The notes under the pieces: model-generated | Told to the model about the DNA's origin: nothing | The model's input: the letters and a program-made list of their open reading frames with translations, nothing else | Database searches by the model: none | Assembly: GCF_009720385.1 (NCBI RefSeq) | Contig: NZ_ML769301.1 | Location: 1 to 64,000 of the forward strand | Source of the DNA: Catellatospora vulcania | GTDB taxonomy: Bacteria > Actinomycetota > Actinomycetes > Mycobacteriales > Micromonosporaceae | DNA: 64,000 bases | Direction of reading: 5' to 3' | Program-made: the position numbers and the translations under genes | Shown: positions 37,383-45,490 of the stretch, in pieces | Layout of the letters: the number at the start of each line of letters is the position of its first letter | How positions within the stretch are numbered: the stretch's first letter is position 1

Positions 37383-39851
37383 ATGACCGACCCCTACCTG
37401 CCGCCGCCGGAGCCGCACCACCCGGACCCGCCGCCGTTCGATCCGGCGGTCATGATGCCGCCGCCGGAGCCGGTTCCGCACCACGACCCGGCTTTCGACC
37501 CTTCGATCGGCCACCCGGCCTTCGATCCGGTGACGCCCGACGTCCATGGCGGAGCCGACCCGTTCGCGGGCGGGCAGCCGATGCACGACCCGTTTCCCGA
37601 CCCGAACTACCTGCCGCCCGACCCGCCGGGGTTCGATCCCCCCGACCCGGGATACGGCCCGGCGGATCCGTTCGGCGGCGGGGCCGGGGATCCGCCGGGC
37701 GGTGGCCTGCACGAGCAGCCGGCCGAACCGGCCTGGTTCGACGGGCCGGACAGCTACGTCGCGCCGGACCCGCCCGGCGTCGACGACCACGTGCTGCCCG
37801 ATCCGCCCGGCCGGGACGGTTACCTGCCGCCTGACCCACCCGGCTCGGACGGCTACGTGCCTCCCGATCCGCCCGGCCTGGACGACTACGTCGCCCCGGA
37901 CCCGCCGGCGTTCGACGCCTCCCTCGCGGGGCCGGCAGACCCGTATGCCGCACCCGACCCACCCGGCGACTACACCGCACCCGACCCGCCGGACGGGCGG
38001 GCCGCCGACGTCCGGGACACTGCAGCCCGCACGGCCGACGGCGGGGGACAGGGCGGGGCGGGGCTGCTGTTCAACTTCGACGTGTCCGAGCACTTCACCG
38101 AGCACGGCGCAGGCGATGCCACGTTCCATGTCTCCGACCTGGGCACGCTCTACGGCGGCGGGCAGACGGTGCACAACGTCACGGTCGTGCAGGGCGGCAC
38201 GACGTACACCGTGACCGCGACCGCAGACGTCGGGCGCGACGGCGTCGTCACGGTGAGCATCGACATCGGCGGGGACAAGGCCACGATCGTGCTGCCGCAG
38301 GTCGCCGCGGGCGAAGTCATCATCCACATCGAGCCGTCGAAGGATCCGCAGAAGATCGCCGACGTGACAGTGTCCGCGACCGTTCCCGTGCCGATCGACG
38401 TGCACAGTTCCCGCGACGTCAACATCGTCTCGACGGTGCCGTTCGGCCCGCCGGCACCACCGCCTGCCGAAACCCCGCCACAGCAGCAGCCGCAGCACCA
38501 TCACGCCCGGCACCAGCCCGAGCAGCCCGCCGCCGCGCCGCAGCCCGAACCCGCGCCGCAGACGGAGCATGGCCGATCGCAGCCGGACCCCGCACCCCGT
38601 CCCACCTCGGCCGAAGCCCCACCGGCCCACCCCGATCCCGCACCGGCGCCGGACCGCCACCAACCCGAGCAGCCGGACCCCCGCCGTCCCGAACCCGCTC
38701 CCGGCCAACCCGACCGTCCGCAGCCCGGTCCGCCGCATCCAGGATTCGAGCCTGTGCCGCCCACCAGGCCGCACGACCCGAACACGCCGACCCTGGACGA
38801 CCTGCTCCGCCCCGACCCGCCCAAGACCGGTTTCGAAGGCAGGCTGGCCGAGGGCCGGCCCTTCGAGGTCCCCGTCCGCGTCCACTCCGACGTCGACGTC
38901 AGTCGTGTCGTATGGCTCAACCAGCCGCCCGCCGATCCGCGGCACACCCGCTTCGAAGTGGTCGACCGCCCGGACGCGCACGTCAGCGCCGACGAGCGCA
39001 CGTTCGGACTCAGGGTCGACCCCGCGGCGGTGATGCCGATTCGCGACTCCCGGACCGGGCAACTCACCGGCTACCGCCTGCGCCAGGGCGAGACGATGTT
39101 CACCTTCGACCGCAACGGCAGGCTGTCCGGCGCAGGCAACCTCGAAGCCCCGCTGGAAGCGCCGAAGGTCGACCCGCTCGACGTCATGATGATCGCCGTG
39201 GACCTGGGGCCCATCGTGGCCAAGGGGCTGCTCGCCGGTGCCGAGACGATCGCCGCCGCCGCCGCGCGGCAGGCCCCCCGCGCGGCCGCCGAGGCCCTGC
39301 GCGGGCCGACCATCGCCAGGTTCGGCGCCGACGAGGTCAAGCTGCTGTCCGACTACTGGCAGCAGCGCCTGGCCGGCCAGACCGACGCCGCCGCCAGAAA
39401 AGAAGCCGAGCAGGCACTCAAAGCGCTCGGCGATCGCGGTCGCATCCGCAACTGGCGACAGTCCGAACGCGAGGTGGCCCACATCTACGAGCAGATCGGC
39501 GGCAAGGGCGAGACGACCGAGCTTTACCAGGACGCAGCCGGCAACTGGGGGATCACCAAACCCGACTTCACCGCCCCGCACGTACGCGGCGAGGTGAAGA
39601 ACTGGGAGACCGTGCACATCAGTTCCGAACGGGCCGCCGAGAAGCTGCTCGACGACCTCGCGCGCCAGATCGCGGCGCGTCGCAACCTGCCCGGTGCGGC
39701 CAACATCCCCGGTCGCATGCAGCAGACGGTCGTGCTCGACCTGCGCGGCCAGGCGCTGAGCGAGCAGAACCTGCACACCATCGGGCATGTGCTCGCCGGC
39801 CGCACGGGCCTGCCCGTGGAGAACATCCAGCTCATCGTGTGGGCGAAGTAG
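37383..39851 (+). CDS. Candidate polymorphic toxin: PDPPG repeats, beta domain, C-terminal PD-(D/E)XK nuclease
   Basis: 822 aa from ATG at 37383 (MTDPYLPPPEPHHPDPPP). Residues 1-205 are Pro/Asp-rich with a run of PDPPG-x-D-(D/G/H)-(Y/H)-V units. A beta-rich domain follows (about 228-355, GTTYTVTATADVGRDGVVTV), a second Pro/Gln/His-rich linker (355-480), a second beta domain (485-582), a hydrophobic helical segment (598-628, VMMIAVDLGPIVAKGLLAGA) like a pre-toxin region, and a C-terminal domain (about 690-822). The last has Glu697 in EREVAHIYEQ, Asp728 in KPDF, and Glu737-Val-Lys739 in RGEVKNW, then a Gln-containing helix and VVLDLRGQ: a textbook PD-(D/E)XK nuclease. No signal peptide or WXG100 domain is seen. 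A REase-type toxin is the best reading. Confidence 0.75.
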   Translation: MTDPYLPPPEPHHPDPPPFDPAVMMPPPEPVPHHDPAFDPSIGHPAFDPVTPDVHGGADPFAGGQPMHDPFPDPNYLPPDPPGFDPPDPGYGPADPFGGGAGDPPGGGLHEQPAEPAWFDGPDSYVAPDPPGVDDHVLPDPPGRDGYLPPDPPGSDGYVPPDPPGLDDYVAPDPPAFDASLAGPADPYAAPDPPGDYTAPDPPDGRAADVRDTAARTADGGGQGGAGLLFNFDVSEHFTEHGAGDATFHVSDLGTLYGGGQTVHNVTVVQGGTTYTVTATADVGRDGVVTVSIDIGGDKATIVLPQVAAGEVIIHIEPSKDPQKIADVTVSATVPVPIDVHSSRDVNIVSTVPFGPPAPPPAETPPQQQPQHHHARHQPEQPAAAPQPEPAPQTEHGRSQPDPAPRPTSAEAPPAHPDPAPAPDRHQPEQPDPRRPEPAPGQPDRPQPGPPHPGFEPVPPTRPHDPNTPTLDDLLRPDPPKTGFEGRLAEGRPFEVPVRVHSDVDVSRVVWLNQPPADPRHTRFEVVDRPDAHVSADERTFGLRVDPAAVMPIRDSRTGQLTGYRLRQGETMFTFDRNGRLSGAGNLEAPLEAPKVDPLDVMMIAVDLGPIVAKGLLAGAETIAAAAARQAPRAAAEALRGPTIARFGADEVKLLSDYWQQRLAGQTDAAARKEAEQALKALGDRGRIRNWRQSEREVAHIYEQIGGKGETTELYQDAAGNWGITKPDFTAPHVRGEVKNWETVHISSERAAEKLLDDLARQIAARRNLPGAANIPGRMQQTVVLDLRGQALSEQNLHTIGHVLAGRTGLPVENIQLIVWAK

Positions 39852-40008
39852 CGGCGGGAGCCGCCCGGCCACGTACGCCGGCGTAACGACCTCGTATCTG
39901 TCGTGATCACGTCACCGTGCGAGCCGGTGCGGGCGGGCAAACCCGTTGTCAACCTGAACCCGCACGGTGACCATATAGGCGGGCTTCGTGGTGACGGGGA
40001 GGAGCGCG

Positions 40009-40767
40009 GTGAGTGATCCGGATGGGCTCGCGGACAAGCGCGCCAAATGGCAGCGCTACTTCGAGGGACGGCTGACCGGCAGTGACGCCGAGGTGCGGGC
40101 CGCCACCGATGCCGCGATGGAGGCGATCGGCCGCCGGGCAGACGTCGACGGCGTGATCGCAGCAGGACTGGCCGCGGCCAGACAGTTCCGGACCACCGGC
40201 GCAGCCCCGGCAGCCCGTCCGGCCGCCCCGCCGCCCCCGCGCCAGCAGACCGCCCCGCACCGGCAGACCGCTCCGCGCCAGGCTGCCGCGCAGCAGCCGG
40301 CGCAACAGCGCCCGGCGGCAGCGCGGACCGCGCCCTCAGGCGGCGGCATCGGCTCGGACAGCAGCGGCGTGGTCAACGGGCTGCAGCAGCGCCAGGAGAT
40401 GATCGGGCGCACCTACTTCACGGTGTGGAACTTCCGGCTCGAACGCACCGACGCCGCCGGGCGCGGCCTGCCGCCCATCCCGGTCGAGATGAAGGGCCGC
40501 TACTTCAACGGCGCGGTCGCCAACGGGGACCTGGTCGACATCGGCCGCGGCTTCCGCCCAGGAAAGCTCGTACGCACCAACAAGGTGCACAACGTGACCG
40601 CCGGCATCGACGTCACCGCCGTCGGGCGGCAGTTCCGCGTCCTCCGCGGCGTCTTCATCGCGATCTTCCTGGTCATCTTCGTATGCATCGCGGCGCTGAT
40701 CATCTCCCAGATCGTCGGCATCGCCAGCGGGGACCTGCCAGAGATGTCGGATTTCCCCGACCCGTGA
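40009..40767 (+). CDS. Tail-anchored membrane protein next to the toxin-like gene
   Basis: 252 aa from a GTG at 40009 with GGGGAGG upstream. A helical N-terminus (LADKRAKWQRYFEGRLTGSD, ADVDGVIAAGLAAARQF) is followed by a Pro/Gln/Ala linker (about 65-110), a beta domain (RTYFTVWNFRLERTDAAGRG, PVEMKGRYFNGAVANGDLVDIG) and a single C-terminal transmembrane helix (FIAIFLVIFVCIAALIISQIV) with a short acidic tail. The middle domain looks like an OB- or SH3-like barrel. It lies 157 bp downstream of the toxin candidate on the same strand. It may be the toxin's partner or immunity protein, but no immunity family is recognised. Confidence 0.65.
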   Translation: MSDPDGLADKRAKWQRYFEGRLTGSDAEVRAATDAAMEAIGRRADVDGVIAAGLAAARQFRTTGAAPAARPAAPPPPRQQTAPHRQTAPRQAAAQQPAQQRPAAARTAPSGGGIGSDSSGVVNGLQQRQEMIGRTYFTVWNFRLERTDAAGRGLPPIPVEMKGRYFNGAVANGDLVDIGRGFRPGKLVRTNKVHNVTAGIDVTAVGRQFRVLRGVFIAIFLVIFVCIAALIISQIVGIASGDLPEMSDFPDP

Positions 40768-40849
40768 CGAGCGCCCGGCGCGCTCCAACGGTCGCGGTCA
40801 CGCGGGTCCGGACGCGCCGCCGTGGTCCAGCTGTCACGGCCGGCGCCGG

Positions 40850-41179
40850 TCAGACCGTGACCGGGACGGTCTGCACGTGGTGATCCTCGTTGTAGAGGAA
40901 GGTGACCCCGCCGGTGGCGAAGTTGGGCACGTCGTCGACCGCGGCCTGGCCCTCGGGGCTGGCGAGGATCGCCTCGAGGTCCTCACGGGTGTCGGCGTAG
41001 AGCCCGACGATGAGGTGGTACGGCGGGGTCTGGCCGGCGACGGCGGCCTCGCAGTGCCCGATCGTCCACTGCTTGAGGCCGCGCATCCGCCGGGCGATCG
41101 GCAGGTGGACGTCGCGGTAGTAGTCGTCGAATGCCTGCGGGTCGGCAGGGTGGCCGTAGAGGATCGTCAGGCGGTACAT
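40850..41179 (-). CDS. EthD-family (ferredoxin-like barrel) protein
   Basis: 109 aa from ATG at 41179. YRLTILYGHPADPQAFDDYY followed by HLPIARRMRGL is the EthD signature; VTFLYNEDHHVQTVPVTV ends the dimeric alpha-beta barrel. Members are small dimeric enzymes or accessory proteins in ether and aromatic polyketide degradation or synthesis. It overlaps the DUF985 cupin gene by 13 bases and is the last gene of the three-gene operon that starts at 43205. Confidence 0.85.
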   Translation of the reverse strand: MYRLTILYGHPADPQAFDDYYRDVHLPIARRMRGLKQWTIGHCEAAVAGQTPPYHLIVGLYADTREDLEAILASPEGQAAVDDVPNFATGGVTFLYNEDHHVQTVPVTV

Positions 41180-41634
41180 GCGGGTTCTCCTTCGTGGTGG
41201 GTGTGCAGCTGGAAGTCGGTGAAACGGAACTCGGGCGACACGATGCAGGTGACCAGGGCGGGTCCGGTGGTGGGTCGCGCGCTCTGCCAGGTTCCGGCGG
41301 GCACGAGCAGCTGCGGGTGCTGCCCCGCGCCCGGGTCGCCGCCGAGCAGCGTCGGGGCCGCGTCGGCCGCGGGTGCGGGGCCGGTCCCGCCGAGGCGCAG
41401 TTCGAGTGGTCGCCCGTGGTGCCAGAGCCAGAGTTCGTCGGAGGCGACCCGGTGCCAGGCGGATTCCTCGCCGGGGTGGAGCAGGTAGTACACGGCTGAG
41501 GCGGCCTGGTGGGGGCAGGCGCAGTCGGCGGCGACGGGGCTGGTCCAGGTGCGGCGGTACCAGCCGCCTTCGGGGTGCGGCGCCAGGTCCAGGCGGGCGG
41601 CGAGCGGCGGTCGGGTGGTAGGCGCGGCGGTCAG
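41167..41634 (-). CDS. DUF985 cupin protein, probable CTG start
   Basis: 155 aa. The full DUF985 sequence begins before any ATG, GTG or TTG: LAARLDLAPHPEGGWYRRTW followed by AVYYLLHPGEESAWHRVASDELW. A CTG at 41634 overlaps the upstream TGA (CTGA) and has AAGGAG six bases before it, so CTG is the most likely start; the GTG at 41493 would remove the first third of the domain. The family includes a predicted sugar epimerase-like cupin of unknown chemistry. Metal-binding residues lie in WHRVASDELW and a later TGPALVTCIVSPEF strand. Middle gene of the operon. Confidence 0.8.
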   Translation of the reverse strand: MTAAPTTRPPLAARLDLAPHPEGGWYRRTWTSPVAADCACPHQAASAVYYLLHPGEESAWHRVASDELWLWHHGRPLELRLGGTGPAPAADAAPTLLGGDPGAGQHPQLLVPAGTWQSARPTTGPALVTCIVSPEFRFTDFQLHTHHEGEPACTA

Positions 41635-43205
41635 GGCTGGCTCCTTCGTTCGGGCCGGTGGTCGGCGTCGGGCCCGTACAGGCGGTAGAAGTCCGCGAGC
41701 AGGCCACTGGTCTCCAGGACGTGGTCACTGAGGGCGACGTTGTGGCCCGGTTGGAACCCGTGCCCGGGATCGGCCAGCGCCGCGGCGCCGACGAGCAGGC
41801 CGGCCATGATGAGGTCGGATTGCCGGTTGGGCACGCTCTCGGCATGGTGGAAGTTGACCGGGTATCCGTCGGCGAGCACGTCGATGCGCACTCCGTGGGG
41901 CAGGACGAACCTGGTGCCTTCGACGTCGAGGTCCTCGATGTGTTCGGCCAGGCCGGTCAGGGCCGGCAGGTCGAACTCGACCGTGCGGCTGGTGACGCTG
42001 GCCAGGACGCAGTCGCGGCGTACCGCGGACAGCTCGGCGGCGCCCAGGCAGGTCCGTCCGGTGCTGCCCACGATCAGCCAGGGACGGTGCTCGCCGATGA
42101 GCCGGGCGAGGTCGGTCCCGGTGTGGTAGCCGTGCTCGTGTGCGCTGACCAGGCGCAGCAGTTCCCGGTCGTGGCAGGCCACCCGCATCCGCCGCTGCCG
42201 CAGCAGTTGCGCGATCTCGGAGCCGATCTGCCCGTACCCGATGACCAGGGCAGGTCTGCCCTCCCATTTCTCGCCCGGCATCAGCCGCAGCAGGTTCGCC
42301 ACGGCCGCCTCGGCGATCCAGTACGACTCGATGGTGCCCTTGAGCCGTGACTGGGCGACCGACAGGACCGGCAGCGGAATCCGGTCGCCGTACTTCTCCA
42401 GCCGGTAGATCCCCGACATGGTCTGCTCGACCAGGCCGTCGTAGTCGGCGGCCAGGTCGGGACGCTCGTCGAGCAGGGCGGGCAGCACGTAGCCGCCGTC
42501 GTCGACCGCGACCGTGCGCGCGCATCCGTGGGAGCGGGAACGGCGGGCGTGGGATTCGGCGGCCGCCGCCACCTGGCCCGCGGGAAACATGGTCACGCCG
42601 AGTCGGCGCAGGTGCGCCTTGACCCGGTGGGTGAGCCGGTACGGGTAGCCCTTGTCGATGACGGTCAGCGCTTCGGCACGGGCGCCCAGCGCCAGCGCGG
42701 TCTCCACCTGTACCACGAGGTCGCTCATGAAGTGGCCCATGACCATGAGCGCGGTATCGCCGAGCGCCTTCGAGGGCAGGGTCCGCACGAGTCCTGACAG
42801 CAGGGGCAGTTCCCTGGCGAGCCGGTGCAGTTCGACCGGGCTGAACGGGACCTCTTCCAGTACTTCGGCGAAATGCTCCCGCCGGGCGGCCGGAAGGCCG
42901 GCGCCTGGTTCGATGGCGAGGCTGAGCAGCAGGCTCTGCGGCGGGTAGGCCCGCCGGCGCGCCGGCCGCCCGGCCGACACCCTCAGCACGGCACCGTCGC
43001 CGGTGGTCAGCACCCAGGCACCGGGTCCGGTCCGGCGGACACCGCGCAGCCGGTCTGTGCCCGCGAGCGCGGACAGCCTGTCCAAGGTTCCTTCGGCGAT
43101 CTCGGCGACGTCCTCGTCGGCGCACACCATCTGGAAACCGGCCAGGTATGCCTGTTCCTGGTCCAGCGCCTGTCTAAATTCCACCACCCGAGCAGGATAT
43201 TGCAC
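41631..43205 (-). CDS. S-adenosylhomocysteine hydrolase-like NAD-binding protein
   Basis: 524 aa from a GTG at 43205; a GTG at 43184 is an alternative. The C-terminal half has a Rossmann fold like SAHH: GRPALVIGYGQIGSEIAQLL, then a Glu/Asp-end strand (RVACHDRELLRLVSAHEHGY), IVGSTGRTCLG, and a final SAHH-like segment (PVNFHHAESVPNRQSDLIMA, GFQPGHNVAL). The N-terminal half (PFSPVELHRLARELPLLSGL, LMVMGHFMSDLVVQVETALA) is only distantly like the SAHH substrate domain, so it is unlikely to hydrolyse S-adenosylhomocysteine itself. An NAD-dependent enzyme of an unknown pathway with the adjacent cupin and EthD proteins. Confidence 0.75.
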   Translation of the reverse strand: MQYPARVVEFRQALDQEQAYLAGFQMVCADEDVAEIAEGTLDRLSALAGTDRLRGVRRTGPGAWVLTTGDGAVLRVSAGRPARRRAYPPQSLLLSLAIEPGAGLPAARREHFAEVLEEVPFSPVELHRLARELPLLSGLVRTLPSKALGDTALMVMGHFMSDLVVQVETALALGARAEALTVIDKGYPYRLTHRVKAHLRRLGVTMFPAGQVAAAAESHARRSRSHGCARTVAVDDGGYVLPALLDERPDLAADYDGLVEQTMSGIYRLEKYGDRIPLPVLSVAQSRLKGTIESYWIAEAAVANLLRLMPGEKWEGRPALVIGYGQIGSEIAQLLRQRRMRVACHDRELLRLVSAHEHGYHTGTDLARLIGEHRPWLIVGSTGRTCLGAAELSAVRRDCVLASVTSRTVEFDLPALTGLAEHIEDLDVEGTRFVLPHGVRIDVLADGYPVNFHHAESVPNRQSDLIMAGLLVGAAALADPGHGFQPGHNVALSDHVLETSGLLADFYRLYGPDADHRPERRSQP

Positions 43206-43228
43206 AATGTAGCTGATCGACTACATTG
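43205..43228. promoter_or_regulatory. Perfect 8-bp-arm palindrome at the start of the SAHH-like operon
   Basis: CAATGTAG-CTGATCGA-CTACATTG has perfect arms, and the spacer is itself partly symmetrical around GATC. It touches the GTG at 43205 or lies 21-44 bp before the alternative start at 43184. GntR-family operators often look like this. No regulator gene is adjacent. Confidence 0.6.
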
Positions 43229-43640
43229 GGTAGCGTGCGGGTCGACGGAGGCACACTCCCTGGCCGCCCATCATGCTCGACGCGGCGAGGAAGACGGTCG
43301 GCCTCGGCGTGAGATCGCGCCGCGCCGCGGCCTTCGCGGACAACTGCCGTGGTCGAAGCCATGCCATCCCGACGGCCCCACAGCGTCGGATCACATCCGG
43401 GCACCCCTGAGCGGCGTATCGCGCCGTGCAGCAAGTCGCGGATCGACAGGCTCAACGCAACGAACCTGTCTGCTCACCCCCGGCGGCTGACTACACCGTG
43501 AGTTGGTCCGGCTACCGTCCTGGTGGGAGATCGACGTTCAAACTCAGGGTTCACGCGCTCGCCTGCCCGCGCTGCCACGATGGGCCGGGGAGGTCGCGGT
43601 CATGATCGTGACGTGCCCGATCCCAGACCGAGAGGACGTC
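43229..43640. other. Divergent intergenic region
   Basis: Apart from the palindrome at its left edge I see no gene and no other repeat. It must contain the promoters of the SAHH-like operon and of the secreted protein at 43641; I could not place boxes with confidence. Confidence 0.35.
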
Positions 43641-44570
43641 ATGAAGAAGACCACAGCGATCACGGCTGCGCTCGGCGCGGCCGCCGCCGCGATCATCGTC
43701 GCGATCGCCGCGCCGAGCGCCGCCCACGCTGCCCCGAGTTGTACCACCAGCACGGGCGGCTCGGTGTTCTATCCTGGCGCGTCGGCGTCCAAGGTGTACA
43801 ACGACCGGTTCAGCCAGGGCTTCGACCTGCGGCTGCTCAGCACCCACGTGCCGCAGGGCATCAGCTACTTCGGCGACATGTCGGTGCACCTGACCAGTCA
43901 CTGGAACCGCACGGCGGGCGGCCGGGCGCGCATCAACGCCCAGGCCTGGGACGGCGTCGACAAGGGCGAGTTCGACATCTACGAGACCCATGCCGGGGGC
44001 ATCGCGGTGGCCAGCGGCTACCTGTACGTCTCCGGCGGCGGTCAGAAGATCCGCCGGTACAACCTCGACAACGTGCGGACCGCGCTGGAGACCACCGGCG
44101 TGCCGTACCTGGCGCAGTCCGGCGAGCAGGAGACCAACGGCAACTCATTCCTGACCGCCGGGCCCGGTGGCACGGTATGGGCGGGCAACTTCGATGACAC
44201 CACACAGAAGTCCATGTGGGAGTACAGCGTCAACGGTGACGGCACGCTGTCGGTGAAGAGCGGCCCGTACGCGGTGCCGCCGCGCACGCAGGGCGTGGTC
44301 GTCACCGACACGCACTTCATCTTCAGCACGTCGTACGGCCGGACCAATCTGAGCTACATCTTCGTGGTCAAGCGCGGCTACGGCAACACGTGGGCCAACG
44401 CGACCGGCGCGTGCTTCTCCGCGCCGAGCATGACCCAGGGCCTGTCCCGGGTCGGCACGGTCGTCTACGTGAACTACGAGTCGGGCTCGGCGGAATACAC
44501 CGGCGCTCGCAATGTCATCAACCACGTCCACAAGGCGTCGCTGCAGAGCCTGCTCGACCTGGCTCCCTGA
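43641..44570 (+). CDS. Secreted beta-propeller-like protein of unknown function
   Basis: 309 aa from ATG at 43641. Signal peptide 1-31 (MKKTTAITAALGAAAAAIIV ... AAHA). The mature part contains repeated strand patterns such as HAGGIAVASGYLYVSGGGQKIRRYNL, AGPGGTVWAGNFDD, TQGVVVTDTHFIFSTSYG and MTQGLSRVGTVVYVNYESG, consistent with propeller blades like those of the YncE/SMP-30 type, but no catalytic residues are obvious. One Cys pair (Cys34 and a late GACFSAP). Extracellular, monocistronic, followed by a strong terminator. Confidence 0.75.
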   Translation: MKKTTAITAALGAAAAAIIVAIAAPSAAHAAPSCTTSTGGSVFYPGASASKVYNDRFSQGFDLRLLSTHVPQGISYFGDMSVHLTSHWNRTAGGRARINAQAWDGVDKGEFDIYETHAGGIAVASGYLYVSGGGQKIRRYNLDNVRTALETTGVPYLAQSGEQETNGNSFLTAGPGGTVWAGNFDDTTQKSMWEYSVNGDGTLSVKSGPYAVPPRTQGVVVTDTHFIFSTSYGRTNLSYIFVVKRGYGNTWANATGACFSAPSMTQGLSRVGTVVYVNYESGSAEYTGARNVINHVHKASLQSLLDLAP

Positions 44571-44608
44571 CGGCCGCCGCCCCCGCCAGACGGAGGCTTC
44601 CCCGGAGC

Positions 44609-44642
44609 GCCCCTGAGCGGCGAGCACCTGCCGCTCAGGGGC
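44609..44642 (+). terminator. Terminator of the secreted propeller gene
   Basis: GCCCCTGAGCGGC and GCCGCTCAGGGGC are perfect 13-bp arms around an eight-base loop, followed by ATCTCATTT. Confidence 0.85.
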
Positions 44643-44679
44643 ATCTCATTTCCGGAAGATCATCCAAATAAGCTGGTTT

Positions 44680-44732
44680 CCTGGGGGACCAGCCGGTGGG
44701 CTGGAAACGCATCCTGACTGCCGGTCACGTAG
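44680..44732 (+). repeat. Dispersed repeat, copy B
   Basis: Matches copy A (1332) at GGGGACCAG, GGTGGGCTGGAA, GC-ATC-TG and GGTCA-GTAGCC. In frame it reads GDQPVGWKRILTAGHVA against GDQMVGWKRILAAGQVA in copy A, and the changes fall partly at third positions. It lies just after the terminator and immediately before the HEAT-protein relic. Confidence 0.55.
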
Positions 44733-44735
44733 CCG

Positions 44736-45167
44736 TCAGTGCGGTAGAGCAGGACCGGTGAGCCGCGCGATGATGGTGCGGCAGTCCCGTTGCAGCTTCT
44801 CGTGGTTGTCGATGCTCGTGAACCGGCCACCGCGCTCGGGCAGGTCCAGCTGCGCCCGCAACTGTGGCAGGGCCGGTGCCGCTGCCCGACCCATGCGGTC
44901 CAGGCAGGCCACGACGTCGTTGCCGGTAGCGGGTTGTTCGTCCACGCCCGCAGCAGCGGGTCCAGCACGGCCGGAGCCTCGGTCGGCCCGCCGATCTCCC
45001 AGATCGCGGCCGCGCACGGCACCCGGACCCACTCGTACCCGTGCGACAGCAGCTCGCGCAGGCGCGGCAGCGCGGCCGCAGCCCGCCAGCAGCCCCGGCA
45101 CCTCCTCGGCCGTACCGTACGCGTGGTGCATCGCCGACCAGTCGATGTCGTGCAGCCCGTCGAACAT
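44736..45167 (-). pseudogene. Frameshifted, shortened HEAT-repeat protein
   Basis: Starts MFDGLHDIDWSAMHHAYGTA followed by EEVPGLL, the conserved N-terminus of an actinobacterial HEAT-repeat family. Near 45080 the homology jumps to another frame (ALPRLRELLSHGYEWVRVPC, AAAIWEIGGPTEAPAVLDPL), and near 44925 it returns to the first frame (VVACLDRMGRAAAPALPQLR ... RTIIARLTG). Two compensating frameshifts plus an internal loss leave about 145 codons instead of the family's larger size. Clearly inactive, but decay looks recent. Confidence 0.7.
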
Positions 45168-45228
45168 GGACGGCAATATGCACGACCCCGACAATGATCG
45201 GAAGCTGCTGCCGCGCAGGAGCTGCGGT

Positions 45229-45420
45229 CAGGTCGGCAGAGACGACAGCCTGTCGAAGCCCACGACGCTCAGGTCGGCGGGAATCCGCAATCCCAGCGAC
45301 CGTGCCGCCTGGTAGACGCCGAACGCCTGCAGGTCGTCGCTGGCGAAGATCGCCGTAGCGGACGGACGACCTCACCGACCAGCAGGGCGAGGTGGTCGCC
45401 GCCGGCGATGCGCCCCGGTC
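45229..45420 (-). pseudogene. Fragment of a LacI-family regulator
   Basis: Minus strand reads [40 protein letters not shown] and SLPT, the conserved end of the effector-binding domain (normally PTAI-x-ASND ... P-x-D-x-S-V-(V/I)-GFDD). The helix-turn-helix and most of the domain are gone and the C-terminal segment after GFD is cut. It lies directly upstream of the HEAT relic, with no terminator between them. Confidence 0.65.
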
Positions 45421-45490
45421 AACCGGATCGCCGCTGCCGTCTTCGTCGGCCTCGTGCTCCGGCTGGCGTGCGCCTGACCCGGCCCGGCGA

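Noticed and set aside
37600..37990. CRISPR-like regular repeats
   Set aside because: The periodicity comes from codons for PDPPG-x-D units; repeat and spacer lengths vary and the reading frame is maintained.
37260..39872. 870-codon frame antisense to the toxin-like gene
   Set aside because: Same shadow effect, no recognisable domain.
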